This document shows, piece by piece, positions 27,106 through 37,450 of a stretch of DNA of 64,000 bases (its first letter is position 1; each line of letters begins with the position of its first letter). The translations under genes and the position numbers were made by a program. The notes under the pieces were generated by a model. It was not told the origin of the DNA. It was given only the letters and a program-made list of their open reading frames with translations, and made no database searches. Source of the stretch: Anseranas semipalmata (taxonomy: Eukaryota; Chordata; Aves; Anseriformes; Anseranatidae); contig VXAA01004021.1 of the NCBI GenBank assembly GCA_013399115.1, forward strand, positions 62,820 to 126,819, given 5' to 3'.

Positions 27106-29548
27106 CAGGGAGGGATCTGTTTTGAGTTCCTGTTAACTCAGTGGATATGTATTCACCATTGCTGGGAACAGCTATTGATTTCCTGGTATATTACGAAGAG
27201 CTAATAGAAAATCCAAGTTTTGAAAATATTCTGTCTTCAGAGAATGAGTTGAAAAAAACATGTGCTGTTTCAATTATTTTATCTGATGGCTACTGCTTTC
27301 CCAGAAGGACTCTATAGCCAATGGGAATTGGCTATGGGAACTGTACCCCAAAGTATCTCTAAATTTGGGTAAAATTGAGAGGTCAATTGTACCTCTTTGA
27401 AACTGCATATAAATTGACCAAAGACACTGATCTTTATTATACATGGAGTCTGGCTCACCCTCTCTTGATCTCAGAGCCGGATATCATACCCCAACTCCTC
27501 TTGAACCTGTGCAGTGTAACATAGCAGGAAGAGCCAAAGTTAGACACGTAAGTATGATATACATAGTGTACTTTCAAAACTCTCTTTGGTGCAAAGCCAG
27601 CACTAGGCTGTTGAAAAGCATGATAGAAGGCTGTTACTTACCATATTCCAACTGTTGCCATAAAAATAATCATGCTGCTTTGAGTAAATGCTAGTAAAAT
27701 ATCACATTCCTTCCTTTACCAATAAATTAAGCAGTGTTGTGAAAATGTTACAGAATTAATATTTGGGAGGATCTGGGTTTTCATAAAACAGCTGGACCTA
27801 TTACTTTTCCAATTTACAGCACTGTCTTGACATCTTTTGATGTAGAGCATAGTGGTTAATATCCAACTGGCTGTTTTCAACCCTGCCCATGTCTTGCAAC
27901 AGAGACCTACTGGATTAATAATTTCAGAAAGGAGAGAAATGGAAAATATAAAGGTAATACAGTTGATAGAAATAGAAATGAATAGCTAAGAGATCAGTGA
28001 TCTAATGCATATTCATATAAAAAGGAAAGAGGATCCCTCCATATTTTTCAGATATCTTGACTAGCTTCTGTCCTAATCCAATGCTGTGGTATTAACTATT
28101 CCAAATGCATAAAATCCTGTTTTCTTCTCTCTTTGAAGCTGTGGCACAACTTCAAGGGGACAAGGAAAAGGCTGGTAGAACTTTTGTGAGGCTTTCTGCA
28201 AGATCTGTAAATATAATTAGTCCCTATTAAGATTAATTAATAGTTATATTTGCAAGTACAAACCATAAAAAAGGATGGGGGTCTATTGCAGAGGAAATAG
28301 TCATTAGAATACTAGGGTAGATTCAGCACAGATATTCTTCTATAGGTATAGAGATTAGGATAGCAAAGAGACTAAGCAAAGATATAATAATTCAGAGTTC
28401 ATCTTCCTGAAAAAAAAAAAAAGCCAAAATGAAATTGATGCCCAGAGACTTCAATAATTAGACCATAGTCTCAGGATACAGGCACATCATATAGTAAACT
28501 GAGACATGTCCAAGAATAATGAACAGAGATCTCATTAACTGAGATTCTGCAAGTTTCTAAATTTTACTAAATCATTTTAATGTAGCCTCTCACCACTAAG
28601 TAGCAAAAATAATACAGTGAAAGCACTCTGTATTTGCAGTACTGGACATACCTAGCATACTCCCTATGCCTCCACAGAGCTTACAAAAATATAAGTAAAT
28701 ATTTGTAAATCAGACCCAATTAATTTATTCTTAATCCTTTCCAAGACTTTTTCAATAATAATCCTGATGCTTCCCCTGGAAATTTTCTATCACACACGGA
28801 ACATAATTATTTATAAAGTTATAGGAATGTACATGCAAACATGCTTTGCAAATGTGTAGAAAGTATGGACAAGGTTATAATTTATCTTGGACTAAATAGA
28901 ACAAATTCCAGTCCTGCAGAAAACTTAAGCTGATGCATTATTCTGCGTAACAAACAATTCTGGTGTGCCACAATGCTTCACTGAATGGTAGTTTAAGAAT
29001 TTGGGAGCAACAGACTTACGGAGCTTTTCACACTGCTTATCTCTATCTGCTGCTTTGCTGGTCCTTGTGAAAGTGCATCCGCCAAGGAGAAAGTTGACAC
29101 AGAGCCGAAGAATGGGTTTTATGGGAAGGAGGAGTGTGGAACTTGACAGAAAAGGGAGTATGTTATTCCAGCAACAATCAGAAAATTCAGAAGAAATTTA
29201 TGCAAACGTAGTCCACGTTGCAAAAAATTGTAATTTCTTTCTCTAGGAGCTACGTGAAGGATGAGGCCTATGGCTGAGTTTCAACCCCCTGGCTTCCAGC
29301 ACCCAGCTGGGACTCCCTGGGTAAGAGCATTGTTGCCACTGGTGACATCGATAGGCCGTGAAAGAAGCCAGCTCTGGAAAGTGACCCAGGACACCCAGGA
29401 GCCATCTTCTGAACAAGCCCATCTTCCTTCATTTACTTCAAGGTAACTGTGCTCCTAACATAATCCCCACAGGTAGGTGACAGGAACCTGTGAGATGACC
29501 CAGGTCTCAGCTTAAAATGCATTTTCATTAAAACAAAGAAAAGTTGCA

Positions 29549-29779
29549 AAACCTAGCATTTGTCTTCTTCTATAATTCACTTTCCTGAGTCAATGCACAT
29601 TTTTGCATAGAAAGTATTTTTCAAACACAGATTGCTGTGCAATCTCAGTATCACAGGGGAATCCCTTTCTAGACAGCAGCATTTACTTCTGCATGACAGA
29701 GAAAGCTACCAACTGTGCAAATCTGTGTAAAGTTCAATCTGCTTTTTAACATGACACTTTATCAAGCTTTTTTTTTTTT
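29549..29779. repeat. Direct duplication, copy 1 (contig-end overlap)
   Basis: This segment reappears without a difference that I can see at 29781-30011, shifted by 232 bp. The only base between the copies is one N at 29780. An exact repeat abutting a single-base gap is what results when two overlapping contig ends are joined without merging. The repeat ends in a T12 run, a natural place for an assembler to stop. Confidence 0.9.
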
Positions 29780-29780
29780 N
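29780..29780. other. Assembly gap (single N)
   Basis: A single undetermined base directly after a T12 run. It marks a contig join: the sequence after it restarts 232 bp upstream of where it left off. Confidence 0.97.
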
Positions 29781-30011
29781 AAACCTAGCATTTGTCTTCT
29801 TCTATAATTCACTTTCCTGAGTCAATGCACATTTTTGCATAGAAAGTATTTTTCAAACACAGATTGCTGTGCAATCTCAGTATCACAGGGGAATCCCTTT
29901 CTAGACAGCAGCATTTACTTCTGCATGACAGAGAAAGCTACCAACTGTGCAAATCTGTGTAAAGTTCAATCTGCTTTTTAACATGACACTTTATCAAGCT
30001 TTTTTTTTTTC
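29781..30011. repeat. Direct duplication, copy 2 (contig-end overlap)
   Basis: Second copy of 29549-29779. It begins with AAACCTAGCATTTGTC, directly after the N. The homopolymer at its end is T11 here, against T12 in copy 1. Confidence 0.9.
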
Positions 30012-30029
30012 TTTTTTTTTTTTTTTTTT
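30000..30029. repeat. Interrupted poly-T tract (contig-breaking homopolymer)
   Basis: T11-C-T18 here, against T13-C-T7-C-T9 at 32230-32260 in the duplicate and T12 followed by N at 29768-29780. Three renderings of the same tract differ only in run length and in C positions, which is typical of homopolymer sequencing or consensus error. Confidence 0.85.
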
Positions 30030-30379
30030 CTAGAGGTGGTTTTCTGGACTACCAGACATTCCAATACACTAGAATTTTTAGTACATGTCAGGGAAAAGTG
30101 ACATCAGAGGTGACTACAAGATGTCCAATGATCATCTGATTTCTTATCCTGGGAATAAGGAGATCATGTTAGTCTACCAGTAAGATGTCATGTTGCTTTA
30201 AGTACGTCATTCACTCTTACACAGACTTTTTTTAGGAGACCAACAATGCTGGGTCCTCTCTATGGCAAAGGTGAAAATAGAGTTCAAGTCACTGGTTCCT
30301 TCCTCTGAGGTGATGCAGACCTATGAAGCTAACTATGCGTTTCCTTCTTTATTTCTGAATATCTGATATTCAACTAAAA

Positions 30380-31182
30380 GGGAAGGTAGAAATCCATGTA
30401 GGAAAACAGCAATCAGCAACATCATGAAATTCAACAAAGGAAAATGCTGAGTTCTGCACCTGGGAAGGAGCAATGTCAGATACAGGCACAGACTGGGAGA
30501 CGAGTGGCTGAGAGCAGTTCAGCAGAAAGGGAGCTGGGCGTGCTGGGTGACAGCATGAGCCAGCAGTGAAGAGGGCAAGCAGCATTTTGGGGTGTGTTAA
30601 ACACAGCACAGCTGGAAGGTCAAAGAGGTGATTCTCCCACTGGATTTAGCATTGGTACTAAATCCTCACCTGGAATACCGTGTGCAGCTCTGGGCTCCAC
30701 AACACAGGAAGGAGGTGAAGGTCCTTGAAAGCCTCCAGAGGAGGGCAACAAAGCTGGTGATGGGGCTGGAAGGCATGTCCTGCAAGGAGAGGCCGAGGAC
30801 ACTTGGGCTGTCTGCCCTGGAGAAGAGGAGGCTGAGAGGCGGCCTCGTTGCTCCCTGCAACTTCCCGAGGAGGGGAAGCGCAGAGGGAGGTGCCGGCCTC
30901 TGCTCCCTGGTCACCGACGTCAGGACGCGTGGGAACGGCACAAAGCTGCACCAGGGGAGGGTCAGACGGGGCATTAGGAACAATTTCTTTGACCTGAGGG
31001 TGGTTGGACACTGGAACAGGCTTCCTAGAGAGGTGGCTGTTGCCCCGTGCCTGTCAGTGTTCAAGAGGCATTTGGAATAATGCCCTTGATAACATGCTTT
31101 AGCTTTTGGTAGCCCTGAGGTGGTCAGGCAGTTGAACACGATGGTCTTTGTAAGTCCCTTCCAACTGAACTATTGTATTCTA
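30380..31182 (+). mobile_element. CR1 LINE, 5'-truncated copy (~800 bp)
   Basis: A plus-strand CR1 from a different subfamily than the copy at 18511-19350. It starts in ORF2 (ATGAAATTCAACAAAGG) and reaches a degenerate 3' end at TTCCAACTGAACTATTGTATTC. From 30628 to 31080 a 150-codon frame is open and reads as the ORF2 C-terminus: LNPHLEYRVQLWAPQHRKEV, RRATKLVMGLEG, LGLSALEKRRLRGGL, then RTRGNGTKLHQGR and [16 protein letters not shown]. Upstream parts carry frameshifts or stops. The reverse transcriptase core and endonuclease are absent, so it is a dead partial copy. It appears a second time at 32611-33413 because of the assembly duplication. Confidence 0.94.
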
Positions 31183-32214
31183 GCAGGAGTAAGCTTCACC
31201 TTTGTCAGAATTTCTTTGCTAACAGACAGTTTGTCAAACCATTGATTAAATGTGAAATATCTACAGAAATCAGGAATACTTTTCATCTCTTCTCCTCAGA
31301 GCTAGATCTCTGCAATGACTTCAGGAAAAGAGATGAATTCTCAGGGGCATCTGCTGGCTGAAGATATTGTGTGTTTAACATTTCAGGTGGTAAAAGATTT
31401 GTGATGATCCAGGGAGTTTATTCCAAGCCCACCTGACACCTCTACCCTTCTGCTGGAGTCTGTGACCGCAGTCATATTCTATAAAGACTGAGCAACTCTA
31501 GACTAGCTCTGCCAGGAATTTTACGATGCACCTTACAGGAAATAAATCTTTTCATGTTTGGAGCTGTCTACTTCATTGTTTATCTGTACTACAGTCTCAG
31601 TTCTTGAACACAGATCAGTACTATGGCCTGTGATAAGCTGCAGATTTTCAAACCAGCAGTGCAAATAGATTTCTTCTGTGTGCACTTCAGTGCTTTGGAT
31701 TTGCCTAGAACCTCTGTAAAACCTCCATGGCAGGGATGCATCAGGGTGAGTCGTGGTATCTTATCAAGAGAATTCACAACCAAATTCACGATAAATCAGC
31801 AAAGCCCTCCTTGGCACACTGAGACCAATCCCCAGTAACGAGACCATTATTTGGAAGATGCAAATGCAGCTGAGAAGTTCAGCTCCTTTTGAAAAGACAG
31901 ATTCAGAGGCAAAATGTCATCTTGCCAAGCCAAAGAACCAACACTTTGTGACTGCAAACAACAGGGAATGGCCACCTTTCCATGTACAGCACACCAGGCG
32001 CACATGACAGGCCTGTCAGAGGAATTTCACCATAAAATGTCTGCATCATCACCATGGCAACACATACAACCAAAAACTTGTTGTACTTCTAAACTCTCTT
32101 TTCTTCCTTGCATTTAACTGGCTTATGTGTATGTGAATTAGGTATACAATTATTGGCACTCACATACAATTTCACGTTTCAAACTCAATTCCTTGAAATC
32201 TGTACAGCCACTAT

Positions 32215-32215
32215 N
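32215..32215. other. Assembly gap (single N)
   Basis: Second single-N contig join. Sequence after it restarts at ACACTTTATCAAGC, about 2.23 kb upstream in register. The contig between the two Ns (29781-32214) has no sequence of its own: its left end matches the contig before and the rest matches the contig after. Confidence 0.97.
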
Positions 32216-34445
32216 ACACTTTATCAAGCTTTTTTTTTTTTTCTTTTTTTCTTTTTTTTTCTAGAGGTGGTTTTCTGGACTACCAGACATTCCAATACAC
32301 TAGAATTTTTAGTACATGTCAGGGAAAAGTGACATCAGAGGTGACTACAAGATGTCCAATGATCATCTGATTTCTTATCCTGGGAATAAGGAGATCATGT
32401 TAGTCTACCAGTAAGATGTCATGTTGCTTTAAGTACGTCATTCACTCTTACACAGACTTTTTTTAGGAGACCAACAATGCTGGGTCCTCTCTATGGCAAA
32501 GGTGAAAATAGAGTTCAAGTCACTGGTTCCTTCCTCTGAGGTGATGCAGACCTATGAAGCTAACTATGCGTTTCCTTCTTTATTTCTGAATATCTGATAT
32601 TCAACTAAAAGGGAAGGTAGAAATCCATGTAGGAAAACAGCAATCAGCAACATCATGAAATTCAACAAAGGAAAATGCTGAGTTCTGCACCTGGGAAGGA
32701 GCAATGTCAGATACAGGCACAGACTGGGAGACGAGTGGCTGAGAGCAGTTCAGCAGAAAGGGAGCTGGGCGTGCTGGGTGACAGCATGAGCCAGCAGTGA
32801 AGAGGGCAAGCAGCATTTTGGGGTGTGTTAAACACAGCACAGCTGGAAGGTCAAAGAGGTGATTCTCCCACTGGATTTAGCATTGGTACTAAATCCTCAC
32901 CTGGAATACCGTGTGCAGCTCTGGGCTCCACAACACAGGAAGGAGGTGAAGGTCCTTGAAAGCCTCCAGAGGAGGGCAACAAAGCTGGTGATGGGGCTGG
33001 AAGGCATGTCCTGCAAGGAGAGGCCGAGGACACTTGGGCTGTCTGCCCTGGAGAAGAGGAGGCTGAGAGGCGGCCTCGTTGCTCCCTGCAACTTCCCGAG
33101 GAGGGGAAGCGCAGAGGGAGGTGCCGGCCTCTGCTCCCTGGTCACCGACGTCAGGACGCGTGGGAACGGCACAAAGCTGCACCAGGGGAGGGTCAGACGG
33201 GGCATTAGGAACAATTTCTTTGACCTGAGGGTGGTTGGACACTGGAACAGGCTTCCTAGAGAGGTGGCTGTTGCCCCGTGCCTGTCAGTGTTCAAGAGGC
33301 ATTTGGAATAATGCCCTTGATAACATGCTTTAGCTTTTGGTAGCCCTGAGGTGGTCAGGCAGTTGAACACGATGGTCTTTGTAAGTCCCTTCCAACTGAA
33401 CTATTGTATTCTAGCAGGAGTAAGCTTCACCTTTGTCAGAATTTCTTTGCTAACAGACAGTTTGTCAAACCATTGATTAAATGTGAAATATCTACAGAAA
33501 TCAGGAATACTTTTCATCTCTTCTCCTCAGAGCTAGATCTCTGCAATGACTTCAGGAAAAGAGATGAATTCTCAGGGGCATCTGCTGGCTGAAGATATTG
33601 TGTGTTTAACATTTCAGGTGGTAAAAGATTTGTGATGATCCAGGGAGTTTATTCCAAGCCCACCTGACACCTCTACCCTTCTGCTGGAGTCTGTGACCGC
33701 AGTCATATTCTATAAAGACTGAGCAACTCTAGACTAGCTCTGCCAGGAATTTTACGATGCACCTTACAGGAAATAAATCTTTTCATGTTTGGAGCTGTCT
33801 ACTTCATTGTTTATCTGTACTACAGTCTCAGTTCTTGAACACAGATCAGTACTATGGCCTGTGATAAGCTGCAGATTTTCAAACCAGCAGTGCAAATAGA
33901 TTTCTTCTGTGTGCACTTCAGTGCTTTGGATTTGCCTAGAACCTCTGTAAAACCTCCATGGCAGGGATGCATCAGGGTGAGTCGTGGTATCTTATCAAGA
34001 GAATTCACAACCAAATTCACGATAAATCAGCAAAGCCCTCCTTGGCACACTGAGACCAATCCCCAGTAACGAGACCATTATTTGGAAGATGCAAATGCAG
34101 CTGAGAAGTTCAGCTCCTTTTGAAAAGACAGATTCAGAGGCAAAATGTCATCTTGCCAAGCCAAAGAACCAACACTTTGTGACTGCAAACAACAGGGAAT
34201 GGCCACCTTTCCATGTACAGCACACCAGGCGCACATGACAGGCCTGTCAGAGGAATTTCACCATAAAATGTCTGCATCATCACCATGGCAACACATACAA
34301 CCAAAAACTTGTTGTACTTCTAAACTCTCTTTTCTTCCTTGCATTTAACTGGCTTATGTGTATGTGAATTAGGTATACAATTATTGGCACTCACATACAA
34401 TTTCACGTTTCAAACTCAATTCCTTGAAATCTGTACAGCCACTAT
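32216..34445. repeat. 2.23-kb direct duplication, copy 2
   Basis: Second copy of 29986-32214. After 34445 (CACTAT) the sequence continues into new unique DNA (TATCAGCAAAAG), so this is the copy joined to the right-hand flank. If the duplication is an artefact, this is the copy to keep, joined to position 29753. Confidence 0.93.
32611..33413 (+). mobile_element. CR1 LINE, duplicate of 30380-31182
   Basis: Same element as the one at 30380-31182, displaced by 2231 bp, with the same 150-codon ORF2 C-terminal frame at 32859-33311. Two independent CR1 insertions would not have identical 5' truncation points, identical flanks and no point differences, so this is a copy of the whole segment. It should count as one insertion unless long reads prove a recent duplication. 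Confidence 0.92.
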
Positions 34446-37362
34446 TATCAGCAAAAGTAAGAAATATGTTCCTTCCCTTGTGAAAAACAAAAACAAAACA
34501 AAAGCATATCACCAGTAGTCACAAAGAGTATTTTAAATTTGAGCATACTCACAGCCCAGAAAAGTGGGTGTCATAATATTGCTACAGATAATTACATCAT
34601 ATTCATAATATAAATGTTACTTGGAAGGGAAACAAGTTTTTGACAAAAGCATATGATAACTATAATGTCATTACTCATAAATTACTGAGACCTTCAATTC
34701 AGTATTGAAAGAGCTGTATGTCCAAATATGTCTCATATAACCAGCAATAATTAACATGCATATTCATAATAATTACAAGCTTTAAAGATGTCAAATACTG
34801 TGGGGGAAAAAAAAAAAATCTGTGTGCTCATCCTACCTCTGCAATCTGAACTTGATGCATTAACAAAACTGGGCTGGAAGTACCCAAGAACCAGTATATT
34901 CCCACAAAATGTTATCTTAAACATTAGCTACTGCAAGATATCTTTCTCTCACTGCTCACTCTCTGAAGCATGTGCTAATGTTAAAACAACTTGACTTAAA
35001 ACAATGTGTTTGTTACTCGTAATTAGTCAAAAGAAAAATTAAAAGTAATCAATAAGAACAACAAAACAAGTAGATCTGATTTATGATTCTTCTCCTATTC
35101 GAGACTGTTGAGCTATATAAACTTACATTGTTTCTTATTTGGCATCTGTTTCCATGATCTTGGAAATATCTGTCATTCCCACATACTAAATTTTGCACAT
35201 ATGTTTACTGTGCAAGTTTTTTCTGAGATCCATTTTTTTTTTTCAATTTGAAAGAACAGTTATGTTTACATAAACAAGAAGAAACAACACCATGTGATTC
35301 ACAGGTGTACCTGGAATTTGCTGTTGAGAACGGTTAACCAAGGGGATTAAACCAAATCCATAAAATTGCAGTAAATATGATATTCTAAACATTAACAAAT
35401 GATAAGTGAAAACCCCATTCCAACCAAATCATAAAACTGATTAAAAAATCTTGAGGTTTTATGAAAGAGAGAAAGAGAGAAGGAGAGAGGGAGAGAGGGA
35501 GATCGCAAAGTATTATTAAATATTGCATTGGGAGTTTGAGGTACCTTGCCTGAGTTTTGTGCCCCCTGTAAGACTCCCACTGTCTGCCTCTTTACCTTGA
35601 AGCCCTTGCCCAGCCACTCACCTTCACCTGCTCCCTAGGGAGGTAAATCTGCTTCTGGAATGGCCAGCTATTTGTAGTTACAATCGAACACACCTTTCTT
35701 TGTTACAGCATCTGCTCTAATGGACCTCAAAAGAGCTCAGGTTGTTATCAGGACACAAGTTGGATAGCACTGATGGAAACTCCTCCCTGGGGGCTTTAAT
35801 TTTTGAGATAAAATTTACATATTAGGTGTACAGTCAGAGAGTGCATGTGCATTGTCTCTGCAAGCAGTCCACAGCAAATTACATGAGCCAGACACCAGCC
35901 ACCTTTAAAAATAAGATTGTTTCTTAGTGCTGGCTGTCTCTTTGTGTCATTGCTTATGTGTTGGGAACTTGACCCAAGTACAAACACAGTGGCTAACTAT
36001 GAGACAGATGATCATGGGCAAACACATGTGTACCTCTTGCTCTTATTCTACTTCAAGGACAACAGAATTTTCTGTAAAAATCAATAGTGTGCACAAAGTT
36101 ATGAATATTCCCAATACACCTTCCCACAGGTGAAACAACCATGATCCTGGGGATTTAGGCTTGCCTGTAAATTATTGTATGACACACCATTCCTCTAGAA
36201 AGAATTTTCACAAAAAATCTGTAGCCAAATTCATGTTCAACAATGCTGGACTGCTGGTCATCATTTGGCCAGCAGGTCAGGAGCCTTTGGGGATAATCTC
36301 TTCTGTTTCTCCCTCACTGAGCAGGTTGCCAGCAGTGGCACATGGGTGTTTGTGGGTTGTCACACCACAAAAAGGGTCTCCCATCAAATTACAGCCATCG
36401 CGCCACAGAGTATGCCGGTTCTGTGCGATCTTAATATGTTTTGCATGCAAACCATGGTATTTAACTTTGGGTCCACCCTGAGGATCCTAACGGGATATAA
36501 TTAGAAGGGCTGTGCCTCACCCAGGGGCCCACCACCCAGGAACTGCGGGCACATTGCAGCCTTCCTTGGGGCAGTACTTCCAAGAATCCCTTTGATGTGA
36601 TTTACATCCACAGAGGCGCACACTAAGAGTGTGGAGACTCAGAGCACTGCGATGTTTGTGCAAGTGGGCATGAGGAGAGAAAGTCTCTTTGTTCCCTGCT
36701 CCCGCACTCAGCTTTCAAATGTGGGTGATGGACTCTGATGCCACTTTTCAGCACCTACAATGACATGATTGATGCACTTTAGGATCAAACTGGGTATCCT
36801 GTTTGCTAGACTGAGATATTTCATGTAAGGCCTCATGTTTAAAAATTCATCATATGTTAAAAGTTCAAAGTGGTTTCAAGTGATCTCCAGCTCAAGAAAC
36901 AGCCTGGGAGTGAGCACACTGGATTTTGTTTTCTGTCTGTGCCACCACCATTGAAAGCTTTTTGTCTAAGTTTCCTCAGATGGAACATGGCAATAACACC
37001 TTGATCTTTTGCTGCATCAAATGTGACATGCATAAATAATATCATGACACTGAATGGTCTGAAGCCATTATCTTGTTATAATACCATATTTCATTTAAGC
37101 ATTACTGTTTCCTTCCTTAAGTATCAACTCTCACCCAAGCATTAGAATTTTTTAATACCAGTGTTAGTAGACTGAAGTGGGTGGTACTATTTTTTTCTTT
37201 ACAGTAAGGTCAGAGAGCATATAGCTGCTGCATCAGGCTAAGAATTAACAACTAAGGCATCTGATGCTCAAGGAAACAGTTTACTAATGCTAAAACCACA
37301 ATGGCCATGTATTCCCTCTGTAGCCTCCAAATTGCTCTTAATAATTTTTTCATCACCATAAA
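34446..37362. other. Unique non-coding stretch
   Basis: No gene is recognised. There is a GA-rich simple repeat at 35463-35502. The segment at 36240-36680 has more balanced base composition and several CpGs, with open frames on plus at 36161-36481 and 36265-36504. I find no domain, splice pair or repeat family that explains it. Confidence 0.5.
35463..35502. repeat. (GA)n-rich purine tract
   Basis: Forty bases of GAGA/GAAAG/GGAGAG units, purine only. Such tracts can adopt triplex DNA, but here it is simply a microsatellite in non-coding DNA. Confidence 0.9.
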
Positions 37363-37450
37363 GGGCACTGGGACAGGCTCCCCAGGATAGTGGTCACGGC
37401 ACCAAGCCTGCCGGAGTTAAAGAAGCATTTGGACAATGCTGTTAGACATA
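37363..37450 (+). mobile_element. CR1 LINE, internal scrap (~88 bp)
   Basis: GGGCACTGGGACAGGCTCCC, GGTCACGGCACCAAGCCTG and GAAGCATTTGGACAATGCT match the end of CR1 ORF2. This is the same stretch as 19240-19320 of the larger plus-strand copy and is clearly the same subfamily. Both ends are missing: there is no 3' octamer repeat, and the sequence becomes unrelated after GTTAGACA. A CR1 normally keeps its 3' end, so a later deletion must have removed it. Confidence 0.86.

Larger units (their letters stand above)
19351..29548. other. Unique AT-rich non-coding stretch
   Basis: No gene is recognised in about 10 kb. Simple repeats are A runs at 20580-20592, 21421-21433 and 21466-21480, (TTG)n at about 22838-22857, T18 at 24335-24352, a (TTTC)n plus T tract at 27062-27105 and A12-A15 near 28410. 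Three copies of TGTACTGATT-like sequence lie at 23032-23065. A complex AT-rich segment at 26540-26780 contains the 12-bp palindrome GATAACGTTATC. The open frame at 29001-29246 is discussed in the findings. Confidence 0.55.
29986..32214. repeat. 2.23-kb direct duplication, copy 1
   Basis: Runs from ACACTTTATCAAGC to ACAGCCACTAT and is repeated at 32216-34445. The offset is 2230 before the poly-T tract and 2231 after it. The predicted peptides inside, including a 150-codon CR1 frame, are identical in the two copies. The only difference I see lies in the poly-T tract near the start. Together with the single N between the copies, this points to an unmerged contig overlap and not to a genomic tandem duplication. 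Confidence 0.93.

Noticed and set aside
30658..31139. Minus-strand frames of 117 and 157 codons at 30.66-31.14 kb (and again at 32.9-33.4 kb).
   Set aside because: Antisense shadows of the CR1 ORF2 frame. They recur at 32.9 kb only because of the duplicated contig.
29986..34445. A long-terminal-repeat element or true tandem segmental duplication.
   Set aside because: The repeats are flanked by single-N gaps, lack TG...CA ends and a primer-binding site, and share flanks with neighbouring contigs. An assembly join explains them better.
35463..35502. Purine tracts (35463-35502, 46007-46054, 62911-62970) as regulatory GAGA-type sites.
   Set aside because: They are common microsatellites with no adjacent promoter or gene.
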